A DNA stretch of 14,077 nucleotides from Chloroflexota bacterium (GTDB lineage: Bacteria > Chloroflexota > Anaerolineae > Fen-1058): assembly GCA_016219235.1 (NCBI GenBank), contig JACRBO010000733.1, positions 1 through 14,077 on the forward strand. The letters are read 5' to 3'. The notes beneath the pieces were generated by a model. The model was not told the origin of the DNA and did not search any database. It saw nothing but the letters and a program-made list of their open reading frames with translations. The translations under genes and the position numbers were made by a program. Every line of letters starts with the position of its first letter. The stretch's first letter is position 1. Below, in pieces: positions 1 to 7,346 of this stretch.

Positions 1-12
1 ATGGGTGCGATT

Positions 13-37
13 TCACTCATCACTCGTCACTCATTCT
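13..37. repeat. degenerate heptamer repeat (reverse orientation)
   Basis: Read on the minus strand this stretch is a run of seven-base units (AATGAGT, GACGAGT, GATGAGT). The 20-nt core GAGTGACGAGTGATGAGTGA also occurs on the plus strand just before the DUF112 permease gene (about 2946-2965). The repeat ends directly before the promoter of the first gene. Its function is unknown. Confidence 0.6.
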
Positions 38-40
38 CTT

Positions 41-69
41 TTGACAATTCATCGCGCTGTGAGTATAGT
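41..69 (+). promoter_or_regulatory. sigma70-type promoter of the winged-helix gene
   Basis: A perfect -35 TTGACA (41-46) is followed after exactly 17 bp by TATAGT (64-69), one mismatch from the -10 consensus. Transcription would start near 76 and give a leader of about 26 nt with an AAGGGG ribosome binding site (90-95) six bases before the ATG at 102. Confidence 0.75.
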
Positions 70-101
70 TTGGCGCATTCGCAGACCACAAGGGGCACCA
101 C

Positions 102-878
102 ATGGCTCTCTCCAGCGCCGAACTGTACGCGCTGATCCTGGCGGCGTTGACGTATCTGCAAGACGACGGCCATCAGTTTGAGCGCGGCATCGAGAAGGCC
201 CATCTCACGCCCGACGAGTTCTGGCTGCTCAATCGGTTCCGCTACTTTCCCGGCTCGGTTGCGCCCGGCGACTTTTCGACCTTCGGCCCCTACACCTCCG
301 TCTCGATCTACGAACGCAATCTCGAAGCGCTGGTCGGCAAGAAATATGCCGAGAGCCTGGAGCCGGGCCGGTATCGAGCCAGCGACAACGGTCGCAAACT
401 GATCGACACGCTATATCGCGACCACTTCAACGCGATTGCCAAACACAACGCGCTGCCCGAAGCCGACGTGCACCGGTTGGGTGCGTTGGCCGATCGGGCG
501 GTGACCGCCGCCGTGCGCCAGCCCGACGTGCCTGCGCCGCTGACCAATGCCGCGCGCAGCACCTTCCCCGACATCGATCAGCCGTGGGTGTACGCTGAGC
601 GGCGCATGGTGGCGATGGCGATCTTCCGCGGCGACGCGCATATTGCAGCCTGGCGCGACGACGGCTGGAGCGGTCCGCGAATTGCTGTCAGCACAGCCCT
701 GTTTAATACCACTGACCGCTTAAGTTCCGCGCAGCTGCGCGAGGCCACGGCCCGCCTGGATGACAAAGACTTCAAATCGGCCGTAGCCGCGCTGCATTCC
801 GGCGGCGAAGTCTCCCACAACCTCGACGATCACTATGCCCTCACCAAATCCGGCCGCGCCGCGCGGCAGGTGGTTTAA
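102..878 (+). CDS. winged-helix (MarR/SCO6745-like) protein, probably truncated
   Basis: The 258-residue product looks like two winged-helix halves in tandem. The first wing and following helix lie around residues 64-105 (ends in YRASDNGRKLIDTLYRDHF). The middle holds RGDAHIAAW (176-184), which resembles the RGDGHxAAL segment of actinobacterial SCO6745-family proteins. The second winged helix starts near 207 and ends in the wing YALTKSGRAARQ. The TAA at 876-878 stops the protein just where the closing helix of such a domain should begin, and the same frame continues with sensible coding sequence to 986. The start is set by the AAGGGG site and the upstream promoter. Family membership is judged from remembered motifs, so it is tentative. 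A regulatory or DNA-binding role is inferred from the fold only; SCO6745-like proteins are poorly characterised. The gene may be a nonsense-mutated pseudogene. Confidence 0.6.
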   Translation: MALSSAELYALILAALTYLQDDGHQFERGIEKAHLTPDEFWLLNRFRYFPGSVAPGDFSTFGPYTSVSIYERNLEALVGKKYAESLEPGRYRASDNGRKLIDTLYRDHFNAIAKHNALPEADVHRLGALADRAVTAAVRQPDVPAPLTNAARSTFPDIDQPWVYAERRMVAMAIFRGDAHIAAWRDDGWSGPRIAVSTALFNTTDRLSSAQLREATARLDDKDFKSAVAALHSGGEVSHNLDDHYALTKSGRAARQVV

Positions 879-986
879 GACCTGACCAACCGCAATTTCG
901 TAGTGATGTTCAACATCTTCGATCAGGCCGAGCTGCAGGACTTTATCCACTTGCTGGAACGGGTCCGCGGCCCGATCGGTGCCTGA
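879..986 (+). pseudogene. in-frame continuation of the winged-helix gene after a TAA stop
   Basis: Directly after the TAA at 876-878 the same frame stays open for 35 codons to a TGA at 984-986. It reads DLTNRNF, then a helix-like stretch ending AELQDFIHLLERVRGPIGA. That matches what usually closes a MarR-like winged helix: an amphipathic helix, then a D/E-x-L-x-x-(L/F)-x-x-L-L end. A single change GAA to TAA (Glu to stop) would explain the break, since Glu commonly precedes the T-(D/N)-R segment in such proteins. It could be a true nonsense mutation, a sequence error, or stop readthrough. The full-length form would have 294 residues. Confidence 0.6.
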
Positions 987-1017
987 CGCCTTTCAACGTT
1001 TCCGCCCACAGTGCCCA

Positions 1018-1026
1018 TGTTATAAT
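1018..1026 (+). promoter_or_regulatory. extended -10 promoter of the OB-fold/permease genes
   Basis: TGTTATAAT is a perfect extended -10 element (TGn followed by TATAAT at 1021-1026). No good -35 hexamer is visible at the usual distance (TTTCCG at 999-1004 is weak), which fits an extended -10 promoter. Transcription would start near 1033, about 25 nt before the ATG, with AAGGA (1046-1050) as ribosome binding site. Confidence 0.65.
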
Positions 1027-1057
1027 CGCACCATCACCTCTCTTCAAGGATCGTCGC

Positions 1058-2944
1058 ATGTCGCATTGTCCCAGCTGCGGTCGTGACCCCGGCGCTAACG
1101 ATCTTTGCCCGCATTGTGGCGCCGATCTCCAACGTCGTCTGCAAATTCGCACCTTCGGTGTCGCCGCCATCGTCATCGCGGTGCTAGGCTTAATCGGCCT
1201 GGGTGTGTTCGCCACGCGCCTGCCCGTGCCCGCCGTCAAAATCGCCGAGGTGCAATCCACCTACAATTTTGCCTACGTCCAGATCGATGGGCGCGTGTCG
1301 CGTGGCCCATCCTACAACGCGACCGCGCAAACGCTGACATTCTGGGTGCGCGATGACAGCGGCGAGTTGATGGTGTCTTCGTTCCGAGCGACGACTCAGG
1401 ACCTTATTACAGCCGATCGCGTCCCGGCGCCCGGCGATACCGTGTCGGTTCAGGGTACGCTGCGCGTGCGCGAGACGACGCCCTCGTTGACGTTGGATGC
1501 AGTTGAATCTTTGACATTGACACGCGCCGCCACAGAAGCCGCGCCGCGCGACATCGGGTCGATCACCGGTGATGATGCGCTGCATACTGTGACGGTGCGC
1601 GGCGTCGTCCGATCGATCCGCGCGCCCTTCGACGGCCTGCAATTGATCACGCTGCGTGATGCGACCGGCGCGATCGATCTGGCGCTGCCGGCCGAACTAG
1701 AACCCATCCGCGGCGCGCTGCCGCCGTTGGAAGTGGGCCAATCGATCGAGGTGCGCGGCGCGGTCACGCTGTTTGATGCCACGCCGCAGTTGTCGTTGCG
1801 CCGCAGCGCGGATATTCAGCCCTTAAGCGAGCGCGTGGCCTTTGCCAAATACACGCCCTTGATCGATCTCAACGAGTCACATGCGGGGCGCTGGGTACGC
1901 GTGGAAAACACGGTCGAAGAAGTCTCGCCCTTCTCGGCGGGCGTCAAGCTGACGTTGAGCGACGGCCAACGTCACGTGACCGTACTGTTCTGGCAAGATA
2001 TATGGGAAGCACTGGGCAAGGCCGCTGAGATTCAGCCAGGGACCACGTTGTCCGTGCAGGGCGAAGTGAGCGTCTTTCGTGGTCAACTGGAAATCGTGCC
2101 GGAAATCCCCCAGGATGCGGCTGTCCTGACTACGGTCGCTCTCGCGCCAACCCCGCTGCCGACCTCCGAACTCACTGCCACGCCTGAACCTATGGTGACA
2201 AGCATCGCTACTGCGACGACGATCGCTTCAGCGGCGGCGGCATCAACTTCACCCGCGCCCACGCCGACGGCTTTGGTTATCGTTCCGGCGACGACTACCG
2301 CTACGCCTAAGTCTCCATCAAGCGCAACGACTGAACCACAGGCGACGGCCGCTCCGGAGGCGCAGACCGTGTCCATCAACGCGCTGACCGCCGCTAATGT
2401 GGGGCAGATCGTCGCGGTGCGCGGCAAAGTCGTCGAAACCTCAAGTTTCTCGGCGGGATTTAAGTTTCTCATCGACGACGGGACCGGCCGCATGTCATTG
2501 ACGCTGTTCGACAGCACCTACAAATTCGTGCCTACCCGATCGGGCCTGAACCTGGGCGCCGAAGTATCGATCGAAGCGGAAGTGTCCCAGTTCAACGGCG
2601 TGCTGGAATTGCAGCCCAATTCCGGCCGCGATGTCGTCATCCTCACGCCGGGCAGCAGCGCCAATGTCCCGCTAACGACGGTCAATCAACTGTTGAAGCC
2701 GGGCCAATTTGTGGCGATTGAAGGCAAGATCACAGAAGCCAAACCGTTTTCGTCCGGCTTGAACCTGTCGGTCGACGATGGCACTGGCAATGTACGGGTA
2801 ACACTGTTCAATAACGTGCTGGCCTACGTGCCCAATCGCGACGGGCTGGTGGCCGGGGTGAGTGTGCGCGTGGTGGGCAAAACCGATTTCTTCGGCCGGA
2901 TGCAGGTGGTGCCCGCGCTGGGCTACGATGTGAGTTTGAAGTGA
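1058..2944 (+). CDS. zinc-ribbon, membrane-anchored protein with five OB-fold domains
   Basis: The 628-residue protein starts with a zinc ribbon (C4-x2-C7 and C17-x2-C20). A basic patch and a single membrane helix (about 32-53) follow. The positive charges before the helix predict that the rest lies outside the cytoplasm. Five OB-fold-like beta domains come next (about 62-158, 166-256, 266-358, 438-530, 538-627), with a low-complexity Ala/Thr/Pro linker (360-437) between the third and fourth. Domains 3-5 share a pattern of (P/S)FS(A/S)G, a DDGTG or SDG turn, and a TLF/VLF strand, so they look like recent duplications. OB domains of this kind (tRNA_anti-like) bind nucleic acids or oligosaccharides; the ligand here is unknown. 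The start is supported by AAGGA seven bases upstream and by the zinc ribbon beginning at once. The gene is followed closely by the permease gene, so co-transcription is likely. Confidence 0.8.
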   Translation: MSHCPSCGRDPGANDLCPHCGADLQRRLQIRTFGVAAIVIAVLGLIGLGVFATRLPVPAVKIAEVQSTYNFAYVQIDGRVSRGPSYNATAQTLTFWVRDDSGELMVSSFRATTQDLITADRVPAPGDTVSVQGTLRVRETTPSLTLDAVESLTLTRAATEAAPRDIGSITGDDALHTVTVRGVVRSIRAPFDGLQLITLRDATGAIDLALPAELEPIRGALPPLEVGQSIEVRGAVTLFDATPQLSLRRSADIQPLSERVAFAKYTPLIDLNESHAGRWVRVENTVEEVSPFSAGVKLTLSDGQRHVTVLFWQDIWEALGKAAEIQPGTTLSVQGEVSVFRGQLEIVPEIPQDAAVLTTVALAPTPLPTSELTATPEPMVTSIATATTIASAAAASTSPAPTPTALVIVPATTTATPKSPSSATTEPQATAAPEAQTVSINALTAANVGQIVAVRGKVVETSSFSAGFKFLIDDGTGRMSLTLFDSTYKFVPTRSGLNLGAEVSIEAEVSQFNGVLELQPNSGRDVVILTPGSSANVPLTTVNQLLKPGQFVAIEGKITEAKPFSSGLNLSVDDGTGNVRVTLFNNVLAYVPNRDGLVAGVSVRVVGKTDFFGRMQVVPALGYDVSLK

Positions 2945-2966
2945 CGAGTGACGAGTGATGAGTGAG
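2942..2966. repeat. degenerate heptamer repeat at gene junction
   Basis: Three units of seven (GTGACGA, GTGACGA, GTGATGA) span the stop of the OB-fold gene and the start of the permease gene. The same sequence in reverse orientation lies at 13-37. Part of the repeat codes for the first residues of the permease (M-S-E-S). Confidence 0.6.
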
Positions 2967-4283
2967 TCACTGGCTTTGATCGGGATAGCCCTAATCGGCA
3001 CGCTGGCGTCGTCGGTGTTGGCGTTGATCCCGGCGCTGCACATCTACAACGTGGTGGGCGTGCTGATCGCGGCAGCAGGCGCAGTGTCGGGCGTGCTCAA
3101 CGCCGATCAGATCGCGCTGCTACTGTTGGGGATGATCATCGGTTATGCGATGTTGAGCACTGTGCCCTCGATCTTTCTCGCTGCCCCCGATGAATCCTCG
3201 GCCTTTATCGTGCTGCCGGGGCAGAAGTGGCTGTTGCAGCGGCGCGGTTACGAAGCAGCGATCTTGACGGGCATCGGCGCGCTATGCGGCCTGGGCGGGC
3301 TGGTGATCGCCAGCCCCATTGCAGGCGAAGCTTCGCGCGTGCTATCGATCATCGTGTCGCCGCATCTGGGCTGGATCCTGGCCGCCATCATCGCCTTCAT
3401 GCTGATGTCCGAGTGGCCCAAGAGCGGCGAGCGGGGATCATCGGGTTGGGCGCGGTTCCGATCGGCGTGGACGGGGTTGGGCGCGGGTTTGCTGACGTTT
3501 GGGCTGTCGGGCGTGCTGGGCTTCATCATCATGTATCGCAGTCCGGTGCCGACCGAGTTGGCTTTTCAGAATCTGCTCCCCGCCTTCATCGGCCTGTTTG
3601 CGATCCCGATGGTGCTGACGAATTTGATCATGGGCACGCGCGTGCCGCCACAGCACATCGCCACATCGCTCGATCTCACGCCGCTGGCGCTGTTTCGCGG
3701 CGCAGTGGCGGGTACGCTCGGCGGATTGTTTGCGGCGTTCTTTCCGGTGGTCACGGGCGGCGTGGGCGGTTTTCTGGCGGGTCACGCTACGGCGCAGCGC
3801 GACGATCGATCCCTCATCGTGTCGCAGGGCGCGTCGAAGTTTGTGTATTACGTGGGCGGGTTCCTGCTGTTCTTCTTGCCGGGCCTGCATCTGACGCGCG
3901 GCGGGTTGGCGGCGATGGCGCACACACTGTTCACGCCCGACACGCCGCAGTTGTATTTCACGGCGGTGGCGGCGATGGCGATCTGCGGCGCGGTGTCGTT
4001 TGGCCTGTTGATCGTATTTAGTCGCATCGCGATCAAAGTGGTGGCGCGCGTGGATTATCGCGCGATCAGTTGGATGACGATGATCGTGCTGATCGGGCTG
4101 GTGTTCATCACGACCGGCCTCGGCGGCCTGATGGTGCTGATCCCGGCGGTGGCGATCGGGCTGATCCCGACGCTGTTTGGCTCGCGACGGATGAATTGTT
4201 TGGGCGTGCTGCTGCTACCGATCACGTTGAATATGGCGGGGGTGGGGCCAAGTGTAGCCAGATTATTGGGGTTGTTACCATGA
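2958..4283 (+). CDS. TctA-like (DUF112/COG1784) integral membrane protein
   Basis: The product (441 residues from this ATG) is very hydrophobic, with about ten predicted membrane segments. It carries features I associate with the DUF112/TctA superfamily: the early loop with PSIFLAAPDESSAF, a central GG-rich segment (PVVTGGVGGFLAGHATAQRDD), and SQGASKFVYYVGG after it. Classical TctA, the large membrane subunit of tripartite tricarboxylate transporters, has about 500 residues and comes with TctB and TctC. Neither is present, and the shorter length fits the COG1784 branch, whose substrate is unknown. A GTG one codon upstream (2955) is an alternative start. There is no clear ribosome binding site, so translation is probably coupled to the gene ending 13 nt upstream. 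Its stop overlaps the first methyltransferase start (ATGA, 4280-4283). The neighbouring OB-fold, YdjM and PLD genes suggest an envelope process rather than carboxylate uptake; that is inference. Confidence 0.75.
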   Translation: MSESLALIGIALIGTLASSVLALIPALHIYNVVGVLIAAAGAVSGVLNADQIALLLLGMIIGYAMLSTVPSIFLAAPDESSAFIVLPGQKWLLQRRGYEAAILTGIGALCGLGGLVIASPIAGEASRVLSIIVSPHLGWILAAIIAFMLMSEWPKSGERGSSGWARFRSAWTGLGAGLLTFGLSGVLGFIIMYRSPVPTELAFQNLLPAFIGLFAIPMVLTNLIMGTRVPPQHIATSLDLTPLALFRGAVAGTLGGLFAAFFPVVTGGVGGFLAGHATAQRDDRSLIVSQGASKFVYYVGGFLLFFLPGLHLTRGGLAAMAHTLFTPDTPQLYFTAVAAMAICGAVSFGLLIVFSRIAIKVVARVDYRAISWMTMIVLIGLVFITTGLGGLMVLIPAVAIGLIPTLFGSRRMNCLGVLLLPITLNMAGVGPSVARLLGLLP

Positions 4284-5284
4284 AAAAAGCGAGGAAGAAA
4301 ACAGACACGGCTGTTGTCCGTGAGCCAGCGGTTGGATATGCACGCACGACCAGCGTGCCGACTTTCTTTGGTCAACCGATGTTGAAAGGCGCCTATGCCG
4401 TCATCGATCACGCTGATGCGCCTTCTCTTCAGAAATACTATACTCACCCCCATGGCGAAATATGGATCGGTGACGCCATCGCCTGGCTGCGCTCACTTGC
4501 CAGTGAGTCGGTTGATCTGATATTTGCCGATCCGCCGTATAACATCAAGAAAGCCGAATGGGACACGTTTGAGTCCCAGCAAGCGTATGTTGATTGGTCA
4601 CTGGTGTGGATTGAGCAAGCTGCCCGCGTCTTAAAGCCAACGGGAACGTTGTATGTGTGCGGGTACTCCGAAATTTTGGCCGATCTGAGATTGCCGGCTG
4701 CCCGCTTTTTCAAGGGTTGCCGCTGGCTGATCTGGCATTACAAGAACAAAGCAAATCTGGGCGAAGATTGGGGCCGGTCGCACGAGAGTCTCCTGCACTT
4801 TAGGAAGAGCAAGCAATTCACTTTTAACATTGATGATGTGCGTATCCTGTATGGCAATCATACTCTGAAGTATCCAGAGCACCCGCAGGCCGAGACCAGC
4901 CAGTACGGCGGTGTCGCCAACAAAGATCGGCTGTGGCAGCCGCACCCGCGTGGCGCAAAACCACGCGATGTCATTGAGATTCCGACAACTTGTAACGGCA
5001 TGCACGAGAAAACGCCGCACCCCACGCAAAAGCCGGAAGAGTTGTTGAGAAGAATCGTTCTGGCCTCGTCGCAAGCTGGAGATGTCGTCGTTGATCCGTT
5101 TCTGGGATCGGGCACAACGGCCGTCGTAGCCGAACAACTCAAGCGACAGTGGCTGGGGTGTGATCTATCGGCGGAGTATTGTGGCTGGGCCAGCCGGCGA
5201 ATCGAGCTGGTTGAAGATTGGCCGGTTGAGAAATGGATTCAGTTTGATCTTGATAATGCTGAGCGAAGGAAGTCGATTCGATGA
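4280..5284 (+). CDS. type II DNA methyltransferase, beta-class DPPY (M1)
   Basis: This 334-residue protein is an S-adenosylmethionine-dependent DNA amino-methyltransferase of the N6_N4_Mtase family. Motif IV is DPPY (84-87, then NIKKAEWD), followed by the variable target-recognition region (about 150-240), then HPTQKP (247-252) and DPFLGSGTT (272-280, motifs X/I). That order, catalytic motif first and SAM motif last, defines the beta class. DPPY favours N6-adenine but does not exclude N4-cytosine. The frame is open back to 4070, but that stretch overlaps the permease, so the ATG at 4280, which overlaps the permease stop as ATGA, is the sensible start. The stop overlaps the next gene's ATG in the same way, implying translational coupling with the adjacent endonuclease that it probably protects against. 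The target sequence cannot be read from the protein. Confidence 0.9.
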   Translation: MKKARKKTDTAVVREPAVGYARTTSVPTFFGQPMLKGAYAVIDHADAPSLQKYYTHPHGEIWIGDAIAWLRSLASESVDLIFADPPYNIKKAEWDTFESQQAYVDWSLVWIEQAARVLKPTGTLYVCGYSEILADLRLPAARFFKGCRWLIWHYKNKANLGEDWGRSHESLLHFRKSKQFTFNIDDVRILYGNHTLKYPEHPQAETSQYGGVANKDRLWQPHPRGAKPRDVIEIPTTCNGMHEKTPHPTQKPEELLRRIVLASSQAGDVVVDPFLGSGTTAVVAEQLKRQWLGCDLSAEYCGWASRRIELVEDWPVEKWIQFDLDNAERRKSIR

Positions 5285-6234
5285 AAATGGCGAACCTGGG
5301 TGATTTGCAGGCGAGTGTGCAGGACCGATTGGCTTTCAATGCGCTCGACGATTATTTGAAAGTCGGCGCGGCCTTTTTGAGTTTCGTGAACGAGTCGCAG
5401 CCGACGCGCATCGTGTCGCCCTCGCAGTCCAACTACATCTTCTATCAGTACGACCAGGCGTATGGGCATAGAATTACGCGCCCGTTGAATCATCATCTGT
5501 TCGTTGAGTCGCCGGACGATTTTAGGCGGGCCTTCGAGCGATTCATAGCGTTTCTGGCCGACCTCAAAAAATATGGCGCAAAAACGGCTGACCGTCGAAA
5601 CCACAAACGCTATCTTGCGACGGCCGAAGTCAACCAAATCGTTTATACCGCCCAGCAAGCAATCGGCAGCATCGGTGATTCATTTGAGAATCCGAATCAA
5701 TCTCGCAAGCGCATTGGTCAGTTGTTTGAGGCTTTCGTCAAACTGATCATTCAAGAAGTTGGCCTGACGTGCGAACCCCGGACGATCAACATCCCAATTC
5801 CAGACCACGCTGGCTATGCCATGTCCTATGAATTGGATTTGGTCTTCTCGCGCGACAAAGCCATTCTGACCTCCGAAACGAAATTCATCCATCCACGCGA
5901 AGTGGTGGGGTCAGTCAAAACCACCAGCAAGGATCGTATTGATAAAATTTTCCTGGACAAGTATCTGCTGACGAAGTTACTGGGCCGCGAAGTGCCAGTC
6001 GTTGCGATTTTTCTGCATGATGTACAACGGGCGCAGCGCGGTAATAGCATTTTTGGCATCAACTCCACGTTCAAGAGTAACCACTTCCTGGGTTATACGG
6101 TGGCGCTGAATAGGCTTGACGGCGTGTATTACGTCGATCCCCGGCCAGAGATGTTGGTCAACGACCGCTTGCGCGAGCAGATTCGTGACTTCCAGCAGTT
6201 TCTTGTTCGTGACTTGTGGTCGTTAATGCCTTAG
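5281..6234 (+). CDS. probable type II restriction endonuclease, unknown specificity (R1)
   Basis: I recognise no named enzyme in this 317-residue protein, but its C-terminal half looks like a PD-(D/E)XK nuclease. A helix with RIGQLFEAF (144-152) carries a candidate Glu150. A strand follows with ELDLVF (Asp186), then a short turn and SETK (Glu199 and Lys201 as the D/ExK pair). Next come VKTTSKDR (212-219) and IFLDKYLL, a block I associate with type II endonucleases. The N-terminal 130 residues have no recognisable motif and may help in target recognition. It overlaps the M1 methyltransferase gene by 4 nt (ATGA), the usual M-R pairing. An ATG at 5287 is an alternative start. There is no controller gene nearby. 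Confidence is good for endonuclease, low for exact family. Confidence 0.7.
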   Translation: MKMANLGDLQASVQDRLAFNALDDYLKVGAAFLSFVNESQPTRIVSPSQSNYIFYQYDQAYGHRITRPLNHHLFVESPDDFRRAFERFIAFLADLKKYGAKTADRRNHKRYLATAEVNQIVYTAQQAIGSIGDSFENPNQSRKRIGQLFEAFVKLIIQEVGLTCEPRTINIPIPDHAGYAMSYELDLVFSRDKAILTSETKFIHPREVVGSVKTTSKDRIDKIFLDKYLLTKLLGREVPVVAIFLHDVQRAQRGNSIFGINSTFKSNHFLGYTVALNRLDGVYYVDPRPEMLVNDRLREQIRDFQQFLVRDLWSLMP

Positions 6235-6251
6235 AAAGCGAAGTGCAACGA

Positions 6252-7325
6252 ATGAGCCGAATAGCTGGTTATCAGCCTTCCTTTTTCCCGGACTTAACAG
6301 CCGAGTTTCCGTCGACTCGCTACCAGGGCAGCAAATCTAAGCTGGCCGGTTGGATTTTGGAGCAGCTGGCCGACCTGGACTTTGCGACATGTCTGGATGC
6401 GTTTGGCGGTACCGGCGCGGTCGCGTACCAGCTGAAACAGGCCAGTAAGCAGGTGACGTACAACGACTTATTGCGATTCAATCATCAATTCGGCCTGGCG
6501 TTGATTGAAAATTCCTTTACCCGCCTGAGCACAGAGGAGATTGACTGGCTGCTTCAGCGGCAGCCGTCAATCGCCTATCCCCAATTTGTCCAGGTTAATT
6601 TCCATGACATCTATTTCACGGATGACGAGAATGCCTGGATTGATCAGATCATTACGAACATCCGGCAAATCGCCGATCCTTACAAGTTCTCGTTAGCCTT
6701 TTTCGCATTATGTCAGGCGTGCATTATCAAGCGGCCCTACAATCTGTTTCACCGCAAGAACCTTTATATTCGCCAGGCAGAAGTCGAACGCTCATTTGGC
6801 AACAAGACGACCTGGGATCGACCGTTTGATGAATGGTTCAGAAGCTTTGTGGCCGAGGCGAATCAGGCTGTGTTTGATAACGGTCAGGTTAATCGGGCGT
6901 TGAATCTGGATGCAGTCGAGGTGCCCGGCGAATATGATCTGGTGTACCTTGATCCGCCATATATCTCCGGCAGCGGAGCAGCCGTCGACTATCTCGACTT
7001 TTATCACTTCCTGGAAGGGCTGTTGCTCTACGACGATTGGGGGCAGCACATCGATCAGCGTTCCAAACATCGCCGCTTAAAGCTGCGGCCAACAGCCTGG
7101 ACGGATAAGCGTCGCATTCACATGGCGTTTGAGCAGGTGTTTGAGCGCTTTCAGCACAGTATGATCGTCGTGTCGTATCGCAGCGACGGCATCCCCTCGG
7201 CCGACGAACTTGCGGCGCTGCTTCAGCGGTACAAATCGACCGTTCGAATTGAGCATTATGGACAATACAAATATGCGTTGTCCACCAATGCCGAATCGCA
7301 AGAGATACTCTTGATTGGCACTTAG
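6252..7325 (+). CDS. D12-class N6-adenine DNA methyltransferase (M2)
   Basis: The 357-residue protein has the layout of the alpha (Dam/D12) class. RYQGSKSKLAGWI (23-35) and DAFGGTGAVAY (49-59) form the SAM-binding motifs X and I. A long helical target-recognition region follows, then DPPY (234-237) as the catalytic motif IV. The late segment YKYALS followed by ESQEILLIG is typical of this group. It transfers methyl from S-adenosylmethionine to adenine N6. M.EcoRV is also a D12 enzyme, so this gene, 21 nt before the EcoRV-like nuclease, is the likely protecting partner at GATATC. A GTG at 6216 would add 12 residues but overlaps the R1 end; the ATG at 6252 places motif X at the usual distance from the N terminus. 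The ribosome binding site is weak. Confidence 0.88.
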   Translation: MSRIAGYQPSFFPDLTAEFPSTRYQGSKSKLAGWILEQLADLDFATCLDAFGGTGAVAYQLKQASKQVTYNDLLRFNHQFGLALIENSFTRLSTEEIDWLLQRQPSIAYPQFVQVNFHDIYFTDDENAWIDQIITNIRQIADPYKFSLAFFALCQACIIKRPYNLFHRKNLYIRQAEVERSFGNKTTWDRPFDEWFRSFVAEANQAVFDNGQVNRALNLDAVEVPGEYDLVYLDPPYISGSGAAVDYLDFYHFLEGLLLYDDWGQHIDQRSKHRRLKLRPTAWTDKRRIHMAFEQVFERFQHSMIVVSYRSDGIPSADELAALLQRYKSTVRIEHYGQYKYALSTNAESQEILLIGT

Positions 7326-7346
7326 CCAGCCCTTGACGAGGATCAG

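Noticed and set aside
3227..4021. 264-codon open frame inside the permease gene
   Set aside because: It is a +2-frame shadow of the GC-rich permease gene; the Arg/Gly/Ala-rich translation has no motif, while the permease frame is clearly membrane-like.
2955..4283. A full tripartite tricarboxylate transporter (TctABC)
   Set aside because: Only the TctA-like membrane protein is present; no TctB or periplasmic TctC gene lies on either side, and the protein is shorter than classical TctA.
6216..6251. GTG start adding 12 residues to the D12 methyltransferase
   Set aside because: It overlaps the end of the preceding nuclease gene; the ATG at 6252 already precedes the whole motif X region.
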